Of a DNA stretch of 33,271 bases, positions 8,743 to 17,729 are shown piece by piece; position 1 is the first letter of the stretch; each line of letters starts with the position of its first letter. Source of the DNA: Burkholderiales bacterium (GTDB taxonomy: Bacteria > Pseudomonadota > Gammaproteobacteria > Burkholderiales > Usitatibacteraceae); assembly GCA_017853245.1 (NCBI GenBank), contig JAFMJY010000016.1:1-33271 (forward strand), given 5' to 3'. The notes beneath the pieces were generated by a model that saw only the letters and a program-made list of their open reading frames with translations, was not told the origin of the DNA and made no database searches. The translations under genes were made by a program, and so were the position numbers.

Positions 8743-9356
8743 AGCCCGCCTATTGGAATGACGCCAAGGCCGCGCTCGCCAAGCGCGACCCGGTGCTGCG
8801 CAAGATCGTGCGCGCGTATCCCGGCGAGATCCTCCGTACGCGCGGCGATGCCTTCCACACGCTCGCCCGCTCCATCGTCGGGCAACAGATATCGGTGCGC
8901 GCGGCCGATGCCGTGTGGGCGCGGTTCGCCGCACTCGCCGTGAAGGTCACGCCCGAGGCGGTGCTGGAGCTGGACGAACCGCAACTGCGCGAAGTGGGAC
9001 TCTCGCGCATGAAGGTGGGCTACCTGCACGACCTCGCGCGTCACTTTGATTCAGGCGAGGTGAAGCCGCGCCGCTGGGCCCGCATGGACGACGAGGCGAT
9101 CATCGAGGAGCTCACGCAGGTGCGCGGCATCGGCCGCTGGAGCGCCGAGATGTTCCTGATCTTCCATCTGCTGCGGCCGGACGTGCTGCCGGTGGGCGAC
9201 CTGGGCCTGCAGCGCGCCATGGAAAAGCACTACAACGGGGGCGACGAGATGACCAAGGAGGACATGCGCGAGATTGCACAGCCGTGGCGCCCGTGGGCTT
9301 CCGTTGCCACGTGGTACTTGTGGCGCTCGTTGGACCCGGTGCCGGTGGAGTACTGA
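8739..9356 (+). CDS. DNA-3-methyladenine glycosylase, AlkA/HhH-GPD family
   Basis: This 205-residue enzyme belongs to the helix-hairpin-helix GPD superfamily and should remove alkylated purines to start base-excision repair. The evidence is FHTLARSIVGQQISVRAADAV in the N-terminal half, the hairpin ELTQVRGIGRWSAEMFLIF, and LPVGDLGLQRAM, where the Asp (about residue 154) is the catalytic residue of the family. The length is that of short AlkA-like enzymes without the E. coli AlkA N-terminal domain. GTG 8739 overlaps the stop of the DUF2062 gene by four bases. Its own TGA overlaps the ATG of the next gene. It is usually annotated as a DNA-3-methyladenine glycosylase 2 family protein. Confidence 0.92.
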   Translation: MKPAYWNDAKAALAKRDPVLRKIVRAYPGEILRTRGDAFHTLARSIVGQQISVRAADAVWARFAALAVKVTPEAVLELDEPQLREVGLSRMKVGYLHDLARHFDSGEVKPRRWARMDDEAIIEELTQVRGIGRWSAEMFLIFHLLRPDVLPVGDLGLQRAMEKHYNGGDEMTKEDMREIAQPWRPWASVATWYLWRSLDPVPVEY

Positions 9357-9877
9357 TGCTGCGGCTCGTCGATCCGTTCGTGGGCGCGAAGGACTCGTAC
9401 CGAAGCCTCGTGGCGGAAATCAACGCAGCTGGCGAAGAGCGTGTGCCCTTCACGCTCGATTACCCCCATGAGAACTTCGCGGCGCTCGTCGCACGCCTGC
9501 TGGGTGAAGCGCGCGGCATCGGCATCGCGCCCGGTTGGGTGCCCCACTCCACTTATTGGCTGATGGAGGGTGACCAAGTGGTGGGTGCCTCGAGCCTGCG
9601 CCATCGCCTCACGCCGAAGCTGCGCATTTCCGGTGGCCATATTGGCTACAGCATTCGGCCCTCGGCGCGCGGCCGAGGGCTCGGCAAGGCGATTCTCAAG
9701 CTGACGCTCGTGAGGGCCGCCCACATCGGCATCGAGAGCGCCCTTCTCACCTGCGCGGATGCCAATTTCGCCTCGGCCGCGGTGATCGTCGCCAACGGGG
9801 GTGAACTGGAGGCCAAGGAGTACGTCGCCGAGCGTGGGGTGGTGCAGCGGCGGTACTGGGTTCCCACCGACAGCTGA
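9356..9877 (+). CDS. GNAT family N-acetyltransferase
   Basis: A 173-residue GNAT-fold protein that should transfer an acetyl group from acetyl-CoA to an unknown amine. The acetyl-CoA binding motif is visible in GGHIGYSIRPSARGRGLGKAIL (V/I-x-x-x-x-R-G-x-G-x-A), followed by CADANFASAAVIVANGGEL, the usual beta6/7 region. The start is the ATG of TGATG, which shares one base with the glycosylase stop. An in-frame extension to 9284 would lie inside that gene and is unlikely. The protein resembles uncharacterised acetyltransferases and gives no clue to its substrate. It ends three bases from the convergent lolD, with no terminator between them. Confidence 0.88.
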   Translation: MLRLVDPFVGAKDSYRSLVAEINAAGEERVPFTLDYPHENFAALVARLLGEARGIGIAPGWVPHSTYWLMEGDQVVGASSLRHRLTPKLRISGGHIGYSIRPSARGRGLGKAILKLTLVRAAHIGIESALLTCADANFASAAVIVANGGELEAKEYVAERGVVQRRYWVPTDS

Positions 9878-9880
9878 GGC

Positions 9881-10561
9881 TCAGCCCGGCTGCAAGACCC
9901 CGTCAACCAGGCGCAATTGCCGATCCAACCGCGCAGCGAGCTCGGGATCGTGCGTCACCATCACGAGCGCGCTTCCCAGGCGACGGTTGAGGCCCAGCAT
10001 CAGGTCGAAGACCTGGGACGCCGTGCCGCGATCGAGGTTGCCCGTCGGCTCGTCGGCCAGGATGCACGCGGGCTTGCCCACCAGCGCGCGCGCCACCGCC
10101 ACCCGCTGACGCTCCCCGCCGGAGAGCTCTCCGGGCCGGTGATGGAAGCGGTGCCCGAGGCTCACTTCCGAGAGCATCGCCTCGGCACGCGCCTTCGCCT
10201 CGGCCGTCTGCTCGCCACCGATCACCAAGGGCATGGCGACGTTCTCTACCGCCGTGAACTCCGGCAACAGATGATGAAACTGGTAGACGAAGCCCAGCGA
10301 GCGGTTGCGCAGCCGCCCCTGCGCCGCGGGGCCGAGCTGCGCGAGGTCTTCCCCCGCGAGCGTCACACTGCCCGCCGTGGGCCGGTCGAGCCCGCCCAGG
10401 AGGTGCAGCAGCGTGCTTTTGCCGGAGCCGGAAGCGCCTACGATCGCCACCGCCTCACCCGGCATCACCGCGAGCGAGACGCCCCGCAACACCGGCACGG
10501 CCACGTCCCCCAGCCCGAAGACCTTCTCCAGCCCCTCGCAGGCGATCACCGGCTTACTCAT
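9881..10561 (-). CDS. lolD: lipoprotein-releasing ABC transporter ATPase LolD
   Basis: LolD is the ATPase of LolCDE, which extracts outer-membrane lipoproteins from the inner membrane and hands them to LolA. The 226 residues contain Walker [10 protein letters not shown] (about 42-50), the Q-loop stretch [21 protein letters not shown] typical of LolD/MacB-type ATPases, signature [15 protein letters not shown], Walker [12 protein letters not shown] and the switch histidine in VTHD. Its ATG overlaps the lolC stop by eight bases, so the two are coupled. No separate lolE is seen, which agrees with the single LolC/E (LolF-like) arrangement found in many bacteria. Confidence 0.95.
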   Translation of the reverse strand: MSKPVIACEGLEKVFGLGDVAVPVLRGVSLAVMPGEAVAIVGASGSGKSTLLHLLGGLDRPTAGSVTLAGEDLAQLGPAAQGRLRNRSLGFVYQFHHLLPEFTAVENVAMPLVIGGEQTAEAKARAEAMLSEVSLGHRFHHRPGELSGGERQRVAVARALVGKPACILADEPTGNLDRGTASQVFDLMLGLNRRLGSALVMVTHDPELAARLDRQLRLVDGVLQPG

Positions 10562-11798
10562 AGCGCAGCGCCTCCGCCGGGTTCACGCGCGACGCACGCC
10601 AGCTGGGGTAAAGCGTCGCCACGAAGGCGAGGATCAGCGACACGATGGCGATAGAGGTCACATCGCCCAAGCGAACTTCCGAGGGCAGCTCGCTGATGTA
10701 ATAGACCTCGCGCGACAGCACCTGGAAGTTGAACGCGCGCTCGATGGCCGGCACCACGACGTCGATGTTCGTGGCGAGCGCCACGCCCCCCACGACGCCC
10801 AGCAAGGTCCCGATCACGCCGATGAGCGAACCCTGCACCATGAAGATGCGCATCACCGTCCCCGGCGAGGCGCCGAGGGTGCGCAGGATGGCGATATCCG
10901 GGTGCTTGTCCGTCACCGCCATCACCAGCGTCGAGACCAGGTTGAAGGCTGCCACCGCGATGATCAGCGTGAGGATGATGAACATCATCCGCTTCTCGAT
11001 CTGGATGGCCCGGAAATAAGTGGCGTTCTGCTGCGTCCAGTCGATCGCATACGCCTCAACGGGCAGCGTGCGCGCCAGGTCGCGGGCGACGCGCGGCGCG
11101 TCGAACAGGTTGGCGAGCTTGAAGCGCACGCCGCTCACGTTCTCACCGAGGCGGTAAAGGGCCTGCGCGTCGGCGAGGTGCACCAGGGCCAGGCCCGAAT
11201 CAAACTCAAAGTGGCCGACCTGGAACACGCCGATCACACGGAACTGCTTGAGGCGCGGCACCAGGCCCGCCGGCGTCACCTGGCCCTGCGGCGCGATCAC
11301 CGTCACCCGATCGCCGACCAGCACCCGAAGCGACCGAGCGAGATCCGCCCCCAGCACGATGCCGAACTCGCCCGGCATCAGGCTTTCCAAGCGCCCCGCC
11401 TTCATGTGGGCGCCGATGTCGGCCACCTTGTCCTCGAGCGCCGGCACCACACCGCGCACGAATGCGCCGCGCACCTGGGCCCCGGACGACAGCAACCCCT
11501 GCGCGGCCACGAAGGGCGCCGCTGCCACCACCTCGGGCCGCGTGCGGGCATTTGTCTCCACGGCGCGCCAATCCTCGAGGCCGCCATCGGGGCCCATCAC
11601 CTGGAGGTGAGAGGCCACGCCGAGGATGCGCGCGCGCACTTCGCGCTCGAAGCCGTTCATCACCGACATCACCGTGATCAGCGCGGCAATGCCGAGCGCG
11701 ATGCCCAGCATCGACGCCGCCGAGATGAAAGAGATGAAGTGGTTGCGGCGCTTGGCGCGGGTGTAGCGCAGGCCGACGAAGAGGGAGAACGGCTGCAA
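10554..11798 (-). CDS. lolC: lipoprotein-releasing ABC transporter permease LolC/E, TTG start
   Basis: This 414-residue permease is the membrane part of the lipoprotein sorting complex. It has the LolC/E N-terminus [25 protein letters not shown], a first membrane helix ([24 protein letters not shown]), a large periplasmic MacB-like domain, and three C-terminal helices ending [16 protein letters not shown]. No ATG or GTG gives this N-terminus. The TTG at 11798 aligns exactly with the start of E. coli LolC (MYQPVALFIGLRY), and in-frame sequence further upstream is unlike the family. No clear Shine-Dalgarno is seen. A GATAAT at 11827-11832 could be its -10 box and would give a 5' leader of about 20 bases. 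Confidence 0.93.
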   Translation of the reverse strand: MQPFSLFVGLRYTRAKRRNHFISFISAASMLGIALGIAALITVMSVMNGFEREVRARILGVASHLQVMGPDGGLEDWRAVETNARTRPEVVAAAPFVAAQGLLSSGAQVRGAFVRGVVPALEDKVADIGAHMKAGRLESLMPGEFGIVLGADLARSLRVLVGDRVTVIAPQGQVTPAGLVPRLKQFRVIGVFQVGHFEFDSGLALVHLADAQALYRLGENVSGVRFKLANLFDAPRVARDLARTLPVEAYAIDWTQQNATYFRAIQIEKRMMFIILTLIIAVAAFNLVSTLVMAVTDKHPDIAILRTLGASPGTVMRIFMVQGSLIGVIGTLLGVVGGVALATNIDVVVPAIERAFNFQVLSREVYYISELPSEVRLGDVTSIAIVSLILAFVATLYPSWRASRVNPAEALRYE

Positions 11799-11825
11799 GG
11801 TGGTAAGAACCGGAGTGGGTGGCGC

Positions 11826-11832
11826 TATTATC
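11826..11832. promoter_or_regulatory. possible overlapping divergent -10 boxes for lolC and the RpfE-like gene
   Basis: An AT-rich island in otherwise GC-rich sequence reads TATTAT on the plus strand (11826-11831) and GATAAT on the minus strand (11827-11832), each five of six to the -10 consensus. It lies 28 bases upstream of lolC's TTG and about 52 bases upstream of the opposite gene. Neither has a convincing -35, so this is tentative. Confidence 0.3.
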
Positions 11833-11882
11833 CCCGAGCCTTTACGGCACCGGTACGCCTGTTCATCCCCCGCCCCGCTCCC

Positions 11883-12875
11883 GTGTCTCTCACGCTCTTC
11901 ATCCCCGGTCTGCTTTCGCCGCCCGAAACGGTCGCGGGAGAGAAGCCCCGGCTCCCAGCCGCGGAGAAATGGCTCGCGCGTGCCGATGTCAGCAGGGAGG
12001 CCGGCTCGGATGACGCCTGGTTGCTTCGTCAATGGGGGCTCGGCGCCGACGCCCCGATGGCTGCACTGAGCCTCGCGGGCGAAGGCCTGCCCTCAACAGG
12101 GCGGTGGCTTCGCGCCGACCCTATCCATCAGCAGGTCATTCGCCACGCCACCCTGCTGCACGGCGACTGGGCATTGGGCCTGACGCGAGACGAGGCCGAT
12201 CGGGCGATTGCCGCGCTGAATCAATTTTTCAAGGCTGACGGGCTGGCGTTCCAGGCGCCGCATCCGGGCCGCTGGTACGTCGCGATTGGCGACCGGGAGC
12301 CGCCACGCACCACGCCGCTCGCGCAGCTCGCCGGCGCCAACCCCTTTGGCCACCTCCCCGAGGGCGATGAACGTGCGTTCTGGCGTCGCGTATTCGGCGA
12401 GGCGCAGATGCTCCTCAATCAACTCCCCCTCAATGTCGAGCGCGAGGCGCAAGGACGCGCCACCCTCAACGGCGTTTGGCTTTGGGGCGGCGGCGAGCTC
12501 CCGGCCTCTCTCCCGAGGCCTTTCACGCGGATCTACGCCAACACACCCCTGGCACGCGGCCTGGCCGCCGTTTCAAAGGCGGACGTTTGCCCTCTGCCCT
12601 CCGCAATCAGCGACCTGGCGGCAGAGGAAGGCGATGCGCTGGTCGTTCTCGATGGATTGGAGGCCCCCGGGCTTGCCGCCAATGCGGCAACTTGGCAGCA
12701 GATCGCCCATGAGCTGGACGTCGCGTGGTTCAGCGGCCTGTCGGACGCCATTCGCGCGCACGGCGAGATAACCGTGGCTCTCCCAGCCGATTCCGACACC
12801 CCCGTCTTCGCCGTCACGACGGCCGCCCGCTGGCGATTCCTTCGCCGCCGCCGGCCACTCCCCGACTACGCCTGA
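11883..12875 (+). CDS. RpfE-like conserved protein (COG4255-type)
   Basis: A 330-residue cytoplasmic-looking protein resembling the family named after Xanthomonas RpfE, which is usually found beside recJ. The recognisable core is GRWLRADPIHQQV, LTRDEADRAIAALNQFF, APHPGRWYVAI, and then EAQMLLNQLPLNVEREAQG and NGVWLWGGGELP. Some annotations call such proteins phosphoglycerate-mutase related, but I see no catalytic motif that would support an enzymatic claim. The GTG at 11883 is the first plausible start that keeps the FIPGLL N-terminus, although no Shine-Dalgarno precedes it. Here it is separated from recJ by an oppositely oriented binding-protein gene. The family assignment is fairly sure; the function is unknown. 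Confidence 0.8.
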   Translation: MSLTLFIPGLLSPPETVAGEKPRLPAAEKWLARADVSREAGSDDAWLLRQWGLGADAPMAALSLAGEGLPSTGRWLRADPIHQQVIRHATLLHGDWALGLTRDEADRAIAALNQFFKADGLAFQAPHPGRWYVAIGDREPPRTTPLAQLAGANPFGHLPEGDERAFWRRVFGEAQMLLNQLPLNVEREAQGRATLNGVWLWGGGELPASLPRPFTRIYANTPLARGLAAVSKADVCPLPSAISDLAAEEGDALVVLDGLEAPGLAANAATWQQIAHELDVAWFSGLSDAIRAHGEITVALPADSDTPVFAVTTAARWRFLRRRRPLPDYA

Positions 12876-12883
12876 CGCCCCCC

Positions 12884-13741
12884 TTATTCGGGAAGCGCCT
12901 GAATCTCGAAGGCAGTGCGTATCGTTTGCGTCATGGGCGCCCCGAGCGGCGTGAACCACTTGTCGTAAATCTTTTCCATCTCTCCCGAGCGCATCAGGTT
13001 GGAGAGCGTGCGGTTTACGAGCAGCTTGAAGTCGGCGTCGTTGCGACGAAACATCAGGCCGAAAGGCTCGTAGGAAAGCAGCCGCCCAGTCACGACGTAG
13101 TCGTTGGGGTTGCGAGCTTTCGACCGAAGCCCCATCAGCTGGATATCGTCGCTCACATTGGCGTCAACCCGCCCGCTTTCCAGCGTGAGGAATCCCTCGC
13201 CGTGGTCTTTCACGTTGAGGATCTTGATCCCGAGGTTGAGCCTGTCCGACAGCGCCTTGATCACCCGCTCGTTGGTCGTGCCCTGCGAGACGGAGACGGA
13301 CCGGCCCCTGAGGTCCTCGACCTCCTTGATGCCTGACTTGGCCTTCACCAGCAGTCGAGTGCCGCCGATGAAGGTGATGTGGGAGAACTCGGCTTGCTTG
13401 TGCCGCGTGAGGGTGTTGGTGGTGGACCCGCACTCGAGGTCCACCGTGCCATTGGCCACCAACGGAATGCGCGTTTGCGAAACCACGGGGATGCGCCTAA
13501 CGGTGAGGTTCGGGAGTTTCAGCTCCGACTTCACGGCCTCCACCACTTTTTCACAGAGGTCGATGGAGTACCCGATCGCGTTCTGCTTTTCATCGAGATA
13601 CGAGAAGGGGACGCTCGTCTCGCGGATGCCCAGCGAAATGGCTCCCGAGTCCTTGATTTTCTTGAGGGTGCCAGTGAGCTCCTGGGCGACCACGCCCGAC
13701 GCAGCGAACGAAAAGGCGAGCAGCAGCACGATGCGCTTCAT
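12884..13741 (-). CDS. amino-acid ABC transporter substrate-binding protein (GltI-like), orphan
   Basis: A 285-residue periplasmic binding protein of the family 3 (SBP_bac_3) type. It has a clear signal peptide (MKRIVLLLAFSFAASGVVA, cleavage before QELTG). The mature start SGAISLGIRETSVPFSYLDEKQNAIGYSIDLC is typical of glutamate/aspartate binding proteins, with GTVDLECGSTTNT and GFLTLESGRVDANVSDD later. The ATG has GGAGA upstream at good spacing. No permease or ATPase gene of a polar amino-acid transporter lies nearby, so it must work with a transporter encoded elsewhere. It ends eight bases from the convergent RpfE-like gene and diverges from recJ. The exact amino acid cannot be read from the sequence. 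Confidence 0.88.
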   Translation of the reverse strand: MKRIVLLLAFSFAASGVVAQELTGTLKKIKDSGAISLGIRETSVPFSYLDEKQNAIGYSIDLCEKVVEAVKSELKLPNLTVRRIPVVSQTRIPLVANGTVDLECGSTTNTLTRHKQAEFSHITFIGGTRLLVKAKSGIKEVEDLRGRSVSVSQGTTNERVIKALSDRLNLGIKILNVKDHGEGFLTLESGRVDANVSDDIQLMGLRSKARNPNDYVVTGRLLSYEPFGLMFRRNDADFKLLVNRTLSNLMRSGEMEKIYDKWFTPLGAPMTQTIRTAFEIQALPE

Positions 13742-13829
13742 GGTTATCTCCGATGGGCCGTTGAGCGTTCGAAGTCTACCGCCGGCTCGCCGGAAGCGAT
13801 AATGGGGCCCCGCGCACCGCCACCCCGCC

Positions 13830-15524
13830 ATGCCCGAGATCGTCACCCGCCACGCCGACCCCGATGCCCTGGAGCGCCTTGTCGAGTGCGGCGTGGACGT
13901 GCGCCTGGCGAGGCTGTTCGCGGCCCGTGGCGTAACCGATGCGGCCGAGGTTTCAAGCGGGCTGCCAAGCCTGATTCCGCCCACCGCCCTCACCCACGCC
14001 GACAACGCAGCAAGCCTGCTCGCCGATGCGATCGCAGCCGGCAAACGAATCCTGATCGTGGCGGACTACGATGCGGATGGCGCCACCGCCTGTGCCGTCG
14101 GCATCCGCGCGCTACGAGCCCTGGGGGCGCGGGTGGATTACATCGTCCCCGACCGTTTCAAGTTCGGCTACGGGCTCACGCCGGAGATCGTGCGCGTCGC
14201 CGCCGAGCGCCGGCCCGACCTGCTCGTCACCGTCGACAACGGCATCGCTGCGGTCGAGGGCGTGGCCGAGGCGAATCGATTGGGCATCGCGGTTCTCGTC
14301 ACGGACCATCACCTGCCCGGCGACCAACGCCCCGACGCCGCCTGCATCGTGAACCCCAACCAGCCGGGCTGCGAGTTCCCGAGCAAGGCGCTCGCTGGCG
14401 TGGGCGTGATCTTTTACGTGATGCTGGCCCTGCGAGCCGAACTGCGGGCACGCGGCGCCTTTGCCGACCGCAAAGAACCCAACCTCGCGGAGCTGCTGGA
14501 CATCGTGGCACTGGGCACCGTGGCCGACGTCGTGAAGCTCGACGCCAACAACCGCATCCTGGTGGCGCAGGGCCTGGAGCGCATCCGGGCGGGGCGGGCC
14601 TGTGCGGGTATCGCCGCGCTGATCGAAGCCGCCGGCCGCGAAGCGCGTCGCGCCAGCGTGTCGGACCTGGGCTTCGGGGTGGGCCCGCGCATCAACGCCG
14701 CGGGGCGCCTCGAGGACATGACGGTCGGCATCGAGTGCCTGATCACCGATGACGCCCAGCGCGCGACGGAACTCGCCGGGAAACTGGACAAGCTGAACCG
14801 AGAGCGGCGCGAAATCGAGGCAGACATGCAGGAGTCGGCCCTGCAGATGCTCGAGGGCCTCGACGCTGGCGAGGACTGCTCGCTCACGGTGCACCACCCC
14901 CAGTGGCACCCGGGTGTCGTGGGCCTCCTCGCCTCGCGCCTGAAGGATCGTCTCAATCGCCCGGCTTTCGCCTTTGCCGCCGAGCCGGACGGGAGGCTCA
15001 AGGGCTCCGGCCGTTCCATTGCCGGGTTCCACCTCCGGGATGCGATCGACCTGGTCTCCAAGCGTCACCCCGGAATGATCGAGCGATTCGGCGGCCACGC
15101 AGCCGCTGCGGGGCTCACCCTATCCGTGGGGCAGCTCGAGCCCTTCAGCCGCGCCTTTGAGTCCGTCGCTCGCGAGTGGCTCGACCCCGCCGCGCTCGAG
15201 CGCCGCATCGAGACGGATGGCGAACTCACCGACCCGGAAATCACCTTCGACTTCGCGCAGGCGCTTCGCGGCGTCGTGTGGGGACAGGGCTTCCCCGAGC
15301 CGCGCTTCACGGGGCGCTTCGCCGTGCAGGGCACCCGCGTCGTGGGCGAGAAGCACGCCCGCCTCACACTCGGCAGTGGTTCGCGGAAGCTGGCAGCCAT
15401 CCGCTTCGGCGAGGCCGGCCCCTTCCCGGCTCGGATCGACGCGGTCTACCGACTCGACATAAACGAGTATCTTGGCAACAGCACGCTGCAATTGGTCGTC
15501 GAGCACTGGTCGCCGGCGGCCTGA
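13830..15524 (+). CDS. recJ: single-stranded-DNA-specific exonuclease RecJ
   Basis: RecJ is the 5'-3' single-strand exonuclease of recombination and mismatch or base-excision repair. The 564-residue protein carries the DHH-family metal motifs in order: DYDADG (79-84), DNG (136-138) and DHH (159-161), then NPNQPGCEFPSKALAGVGV. The DHHA1 motif is GRSIAGFHLRDAID followed by ERFGGHAAAAGLTL, and a C-terminal OB-like domain ends the chain. The length is normal for the family. No Shine-Dalgarno precedes ATG 13830. A GATAAT at 13798-13803 could be its -10 box, but no -35 fits. The CoA-transferase gene starts 16 bases after its stop, which suggests one message. Confidence 0.97.
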   Translation: MPEIVTRHADPDALERLVECGVDVRLARLFAARGVTDAAEVSSGLPSLIPPTALTHADNAASLLADAIAAGKRILIVADYDADGATACAVGIRALRALGARVDYIVPDRFKFGYGLTPEIVRVAAERRPDLLVTVDNGIAAVEGVAEANRLGIAVLVTDHHLPGDQRPDAACIVNPNQPGCEFPSKALAGVGVIFYVMLALRAELRARGAFADRKEPNLAELLDIVALGTVADVVKLDANNRILVAQGLERIRAGRACAGIAALIEAAGREARRASVSDLGFGVGPRINAAGRLEDMTVGIECLITDDAQRATELAGKLDKLNRERREIEADMQESALQMLEGLDAGEDCSLTVHHPQWHPGVVGLLASRLKDRLNRPAFAFAAEPDGRLKGSGRSIAGFHLRDAIDLVSKRHPGMIERFGGHAAAAGLTLSVGQLEPFSRAFESVAREWLDPAALERRIETDGELTDPEITFDFAQALRGVVWGQGFPEPRFTGRFAVQGTRVVGEKHARLTLGSGSRKLAAIRFGEAGPFPARIDAVYRLDINEYLGNSTLQLVVEHWSPAA

Positions 15525-15540
15525 TTTCGAGGGACGACGC

Positions 15541-16698
15541 ATGAAGGCACTGCAGGGCATCAAGGTGATCGAACTGGGCCAGCTCATCGCCGGGCCCTTC
15601 GCCGGCAAGACGCTTGCCGATTTCGGCGCCGACGTGATCAAGATCGAGCCGCCGGGCACCGGCGACCCGCTGCGCAAATGGCGGATGCTCCGCGATGGCA
15701 CTTCCGTGTGGTGGGAGGTGCAGTCTCGCAACAAGCGCTCGGTGGTGGCAGACCTGCGCGACGCCGATGGCCAGGAACTGGTGCGCAAGCTCGCGCGCGA
15801 GGCCGACGTGCTGATTGAAAACTTCAAGCCCGGCACGATGGAAGGCTGGGGCCTCGGCTGGGAGGCGCTGCACGCGATCAACCCGAAGCTCATCATGCTG
15901 CGCATTTCCGGCTACGGGCAGACGGGCCCCTACAAGGATCGCCCGGGGTTCGGCGTCATTGGCGAGGCGATGGGCGGGCTTCGCCACCTCACGGGAGAGC
16001 CCGGGCGTGTTCCCGTGCGCGTTGGCGTGTCGATCGGAGACACCCTCTCCTCGCTCCATGGCGTGATCGGCGTCCTCATGGCGCTGCATCACCGCACGGC
16101 GAGCGGCGGCGATGGCCAGGTGATCGACGTGGCGCTCTACGAGTCCGTGTTCAACTGCATGGAAAGCCTGCTGCCGGAATACGACGCCTTTGGCGCGGTG
16201 CGTGAGCGAGCGGGAAGCGCGCTGCCCGGCATCGCCCCATCCAACGCGTACCCGTGTGCCGATGGATCCTACGTCCTGATCGGCGGCAACGGCGACAGCA
16301 TCTTCAAGCGGCTGATGGGCGCAATCGGGCGCGCCGATCTTGCCGACGACCCGGCGCTCGAGCACAACGACGGGCGCGTTGCGCGTGTCGCCGAACTGGA
16401 CCAGGCCATCGGCCAATGGACCCGGGAGCGCCGATCGGCCGACGTGCTCGCCGCGCTCGACGGAGCCCGTGTTCCTGCTGGCCGGATTTACTCGATTGCC
16501 GACATTGCGGCAGACCCGCACTACCAGGCGCGCGGCATGGTGCTGCAAACCACGGGCGGCGACGGCCAGCCCCTCCGCGTTCCCGGCATCGTCCCGAAAC
16601 TGAGCGCCACCCCCGGCTCGCTCGACCATCCGGCACCCCAGCTGGGTGAGCACACCGCGCAGGTCGCCCGCAGCGCGGGCTGGCCCTCGCGCGACTGA
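15541..16698 (+). CDS. CaiB/BaiF family (family III) CoA-transferase
   Basis: A 385-residue family III CoA-transferase, which moves CoA between carboxylic acids through an aspartyl-CoA thioester. The N-terminus LQGIKVIELGQLIAGPFAGKTLADFGADVIKIEPPGTGDPLR is the hallmark of the family. It is followed by NKRSVVADLRD, ADVLIENFKPGTMEGWGLG and SGYGQTGPYKDRPGFGVIGEAMGG; the conserved Asp is probably that of VGVSIGDTLSS. ATG 15541 has GAGGGA upstream. It is followed 17 bases later by an HMG-CoA-lyase family gene. That pairing suggests activation of hydroxymethylglutarate or a related branched hydroxy-acid for cleavage, which is an inference from context. The substrate is not determined. Confidence 0.9.
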   Translation: MKALQGIKVIELGQLIAGPFAGKTLADFGADVIKIEPPGTGDPLRKWRMLRDGTSVWWEVQSRNKRSVVADLRDADGQELVRKLAREADVLIENFKPGTMEGWGLGWEALHAINPKLIMLRISGYGQTGPYKDRPGFGVIGEAMGGLRHLTGEPGRVPVRVGVSIGDTLSSLHGVIGVLMALHHRTASGGDGQVIDVALYESVFNCMESLLPEYDAFGAVRERAGSALPGIAPSNAYPCADGSYVLIGGNGDSIFKRLMGAIGRADLADDPALEHNDGRVARVAELDQAIGQWTRERRSADVLAALDGARVPAGRIYSIADIAADPHYQARGMVLQTTGGDGQPLRVPGIVPKLSATPGSLDHPAPQLGEHTAQVARSAGWPSRD

Positions 16699-16715
16699 AC
16701 GACCAGGAGGCTCCC

Positions 16716-17699
16716 ATGGCCAGCCCCAAGAAAATCCGCCTGCACTTCAACGAAGTCGCCATGCGCGACGGCCTCCAGAACGAACGCCGCTTTGTCCCGA
16801 CCGAAGACAAGATCGCTCTGATTGACCGCCTCTCGACGCTCGGTTATGCACGCATCGAGGCCACTGCGTTCGTGTCGCCCGCCGCCATCCCGGCGCTGCA
16901 GGATGCCGAGGCCGTCATGCGAGGCATTCGACGCCGACCCGGCGTGATCTACACCGTGCTGGTACCGAACTTGCGCGGCGCCCATCGGGCGATGCAATCG
17001 CAGGCAGACGAATTCAACCTGTTCATGTCGGCGAGCGAGACGCACAACCTCGCGAACGTGCGGATGACCCGGGAGCAATCCCTCGCGCAGATCACCGAGG
17101 TTGCGCGCCTGGCAAGCGAGGGGAGCATCCCGGTGAACGTGTCGCTCTCCACCTCCTTCGGCTGCCCGATGGAAGGCGACATCGGCGAGGCCGAAGTCCT
17201 CGCCTGGGTGAAGCGCTTTGCCGACCTCGGCGTGCAGGGCGTGAGCCTGTGTGACACCACGGGCATGGCCTACCCAGACCAAGTGCGATCGCTCTGCGGC
17301 AAGGCGATCCAGGCTCACCCGAGCCTCAACTTCACGGCGCATTTCCACGACACGCGCGCAATGGGCCTCGTGAACGCGCTGGCGGCGGCCGAGTCGGGCA
17401 TTCGCACCTTCGATGCCTCCCTCGGCGGGTTGGGCGGCTGCCCGTACGCGCCGGGGGCTTCGGGCAACGTGGCCATGGAAGACCTCGTGCACATGTTCGC
17501 GTGCACGGGCTACGACTCCGGCATGGACCTCGCGGGGCTCATCGAAGCCGCGCGCCAGCTCGAGCCCCTCGTCGGCCACGGGCTCTCGAGCCAATTGCCT
17601 CGCGCGGGCCTCCGGCTCACGAAACACGCGCCCCCAGCGGGCCTCGAGGAGATCAGGGCCCGGGCGCAGGCCAAGGCGAGCCAGGCCCCACGGCTATAA
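16716..17699 (+). CDS. hydroxymethylglutaryl-CoA lyase family enzyme
   Basis: A 327-residue TIM-barrel lyase of the HMG-CoA lyase/isopropylmalate synthase superfamily. It would cleave HMG-CoA to acetoacetate and acetyl-CoA in leucine catabolism, or cleave a related acyl-CoA. The evidence is NEVAMRDGLQNERRF at the N-terminus (catalytic Arg-Asp and the QNE motif), EATAFVSPAAIPALQD, SLCDTTGMA, the metal-binding HFHDTRAMG, and the active-site loop GGLGGCPYAPGASGN with its essential Cys. An AGGAGG Shine-Dalgarno lies six bases before the ATG. It ends 30 bases before prfB. Acetoacetate or acetyl-CoA from this reaction could feed the polyhydroxybutyrate route represented by phbB in this window. Confidence 0.92.
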   Translation: MASPKKIRLHFNEVAMRDGLQNERRFVPTEDKIALIDRLSTLGYARIEATAFVSPAAIPALQDAEAVMRGIRRRPGVIYTVLVPNLRGAHRAMQSQADEFNLFMSASETHNLANVRMTREQSLAQITEVARLASEGSIPVNVSLSTSFGCPMEGDIGEAEVLAWVKRFADLGVQGVSLCDTTGMAYPDQVRSLCGKAIQAHPSLNFTAHFHDTRAMGLVNALAAAESGIRTFDASLGGLGGCPYAPGASGNVAMEDLVHMFACTGYDSGMDLAGLIEAARQLEPLVGHGLSSQLPRAGLRLTKHAPPAGLEEIRARAQAKASQAPRL

Positions 17700-17729
17700 T
17701 CGCGCCCTTCGCGATTCGTCCCCCGACCC

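Noticed and set aside
10305-11882. Long in-frame extension upstream of the RpfE-like gene
   Set aside because: It lies antisense to lolD and lolC and is full of His/Arg/Asp runs. The RpfE-like homology begins only at about 11883.
14112-15098. Long minus-strand frame antisense to recJ
   Set aside because: RecJ motifs on the plus strand are complete. The antisense translation has no recognisable feature.
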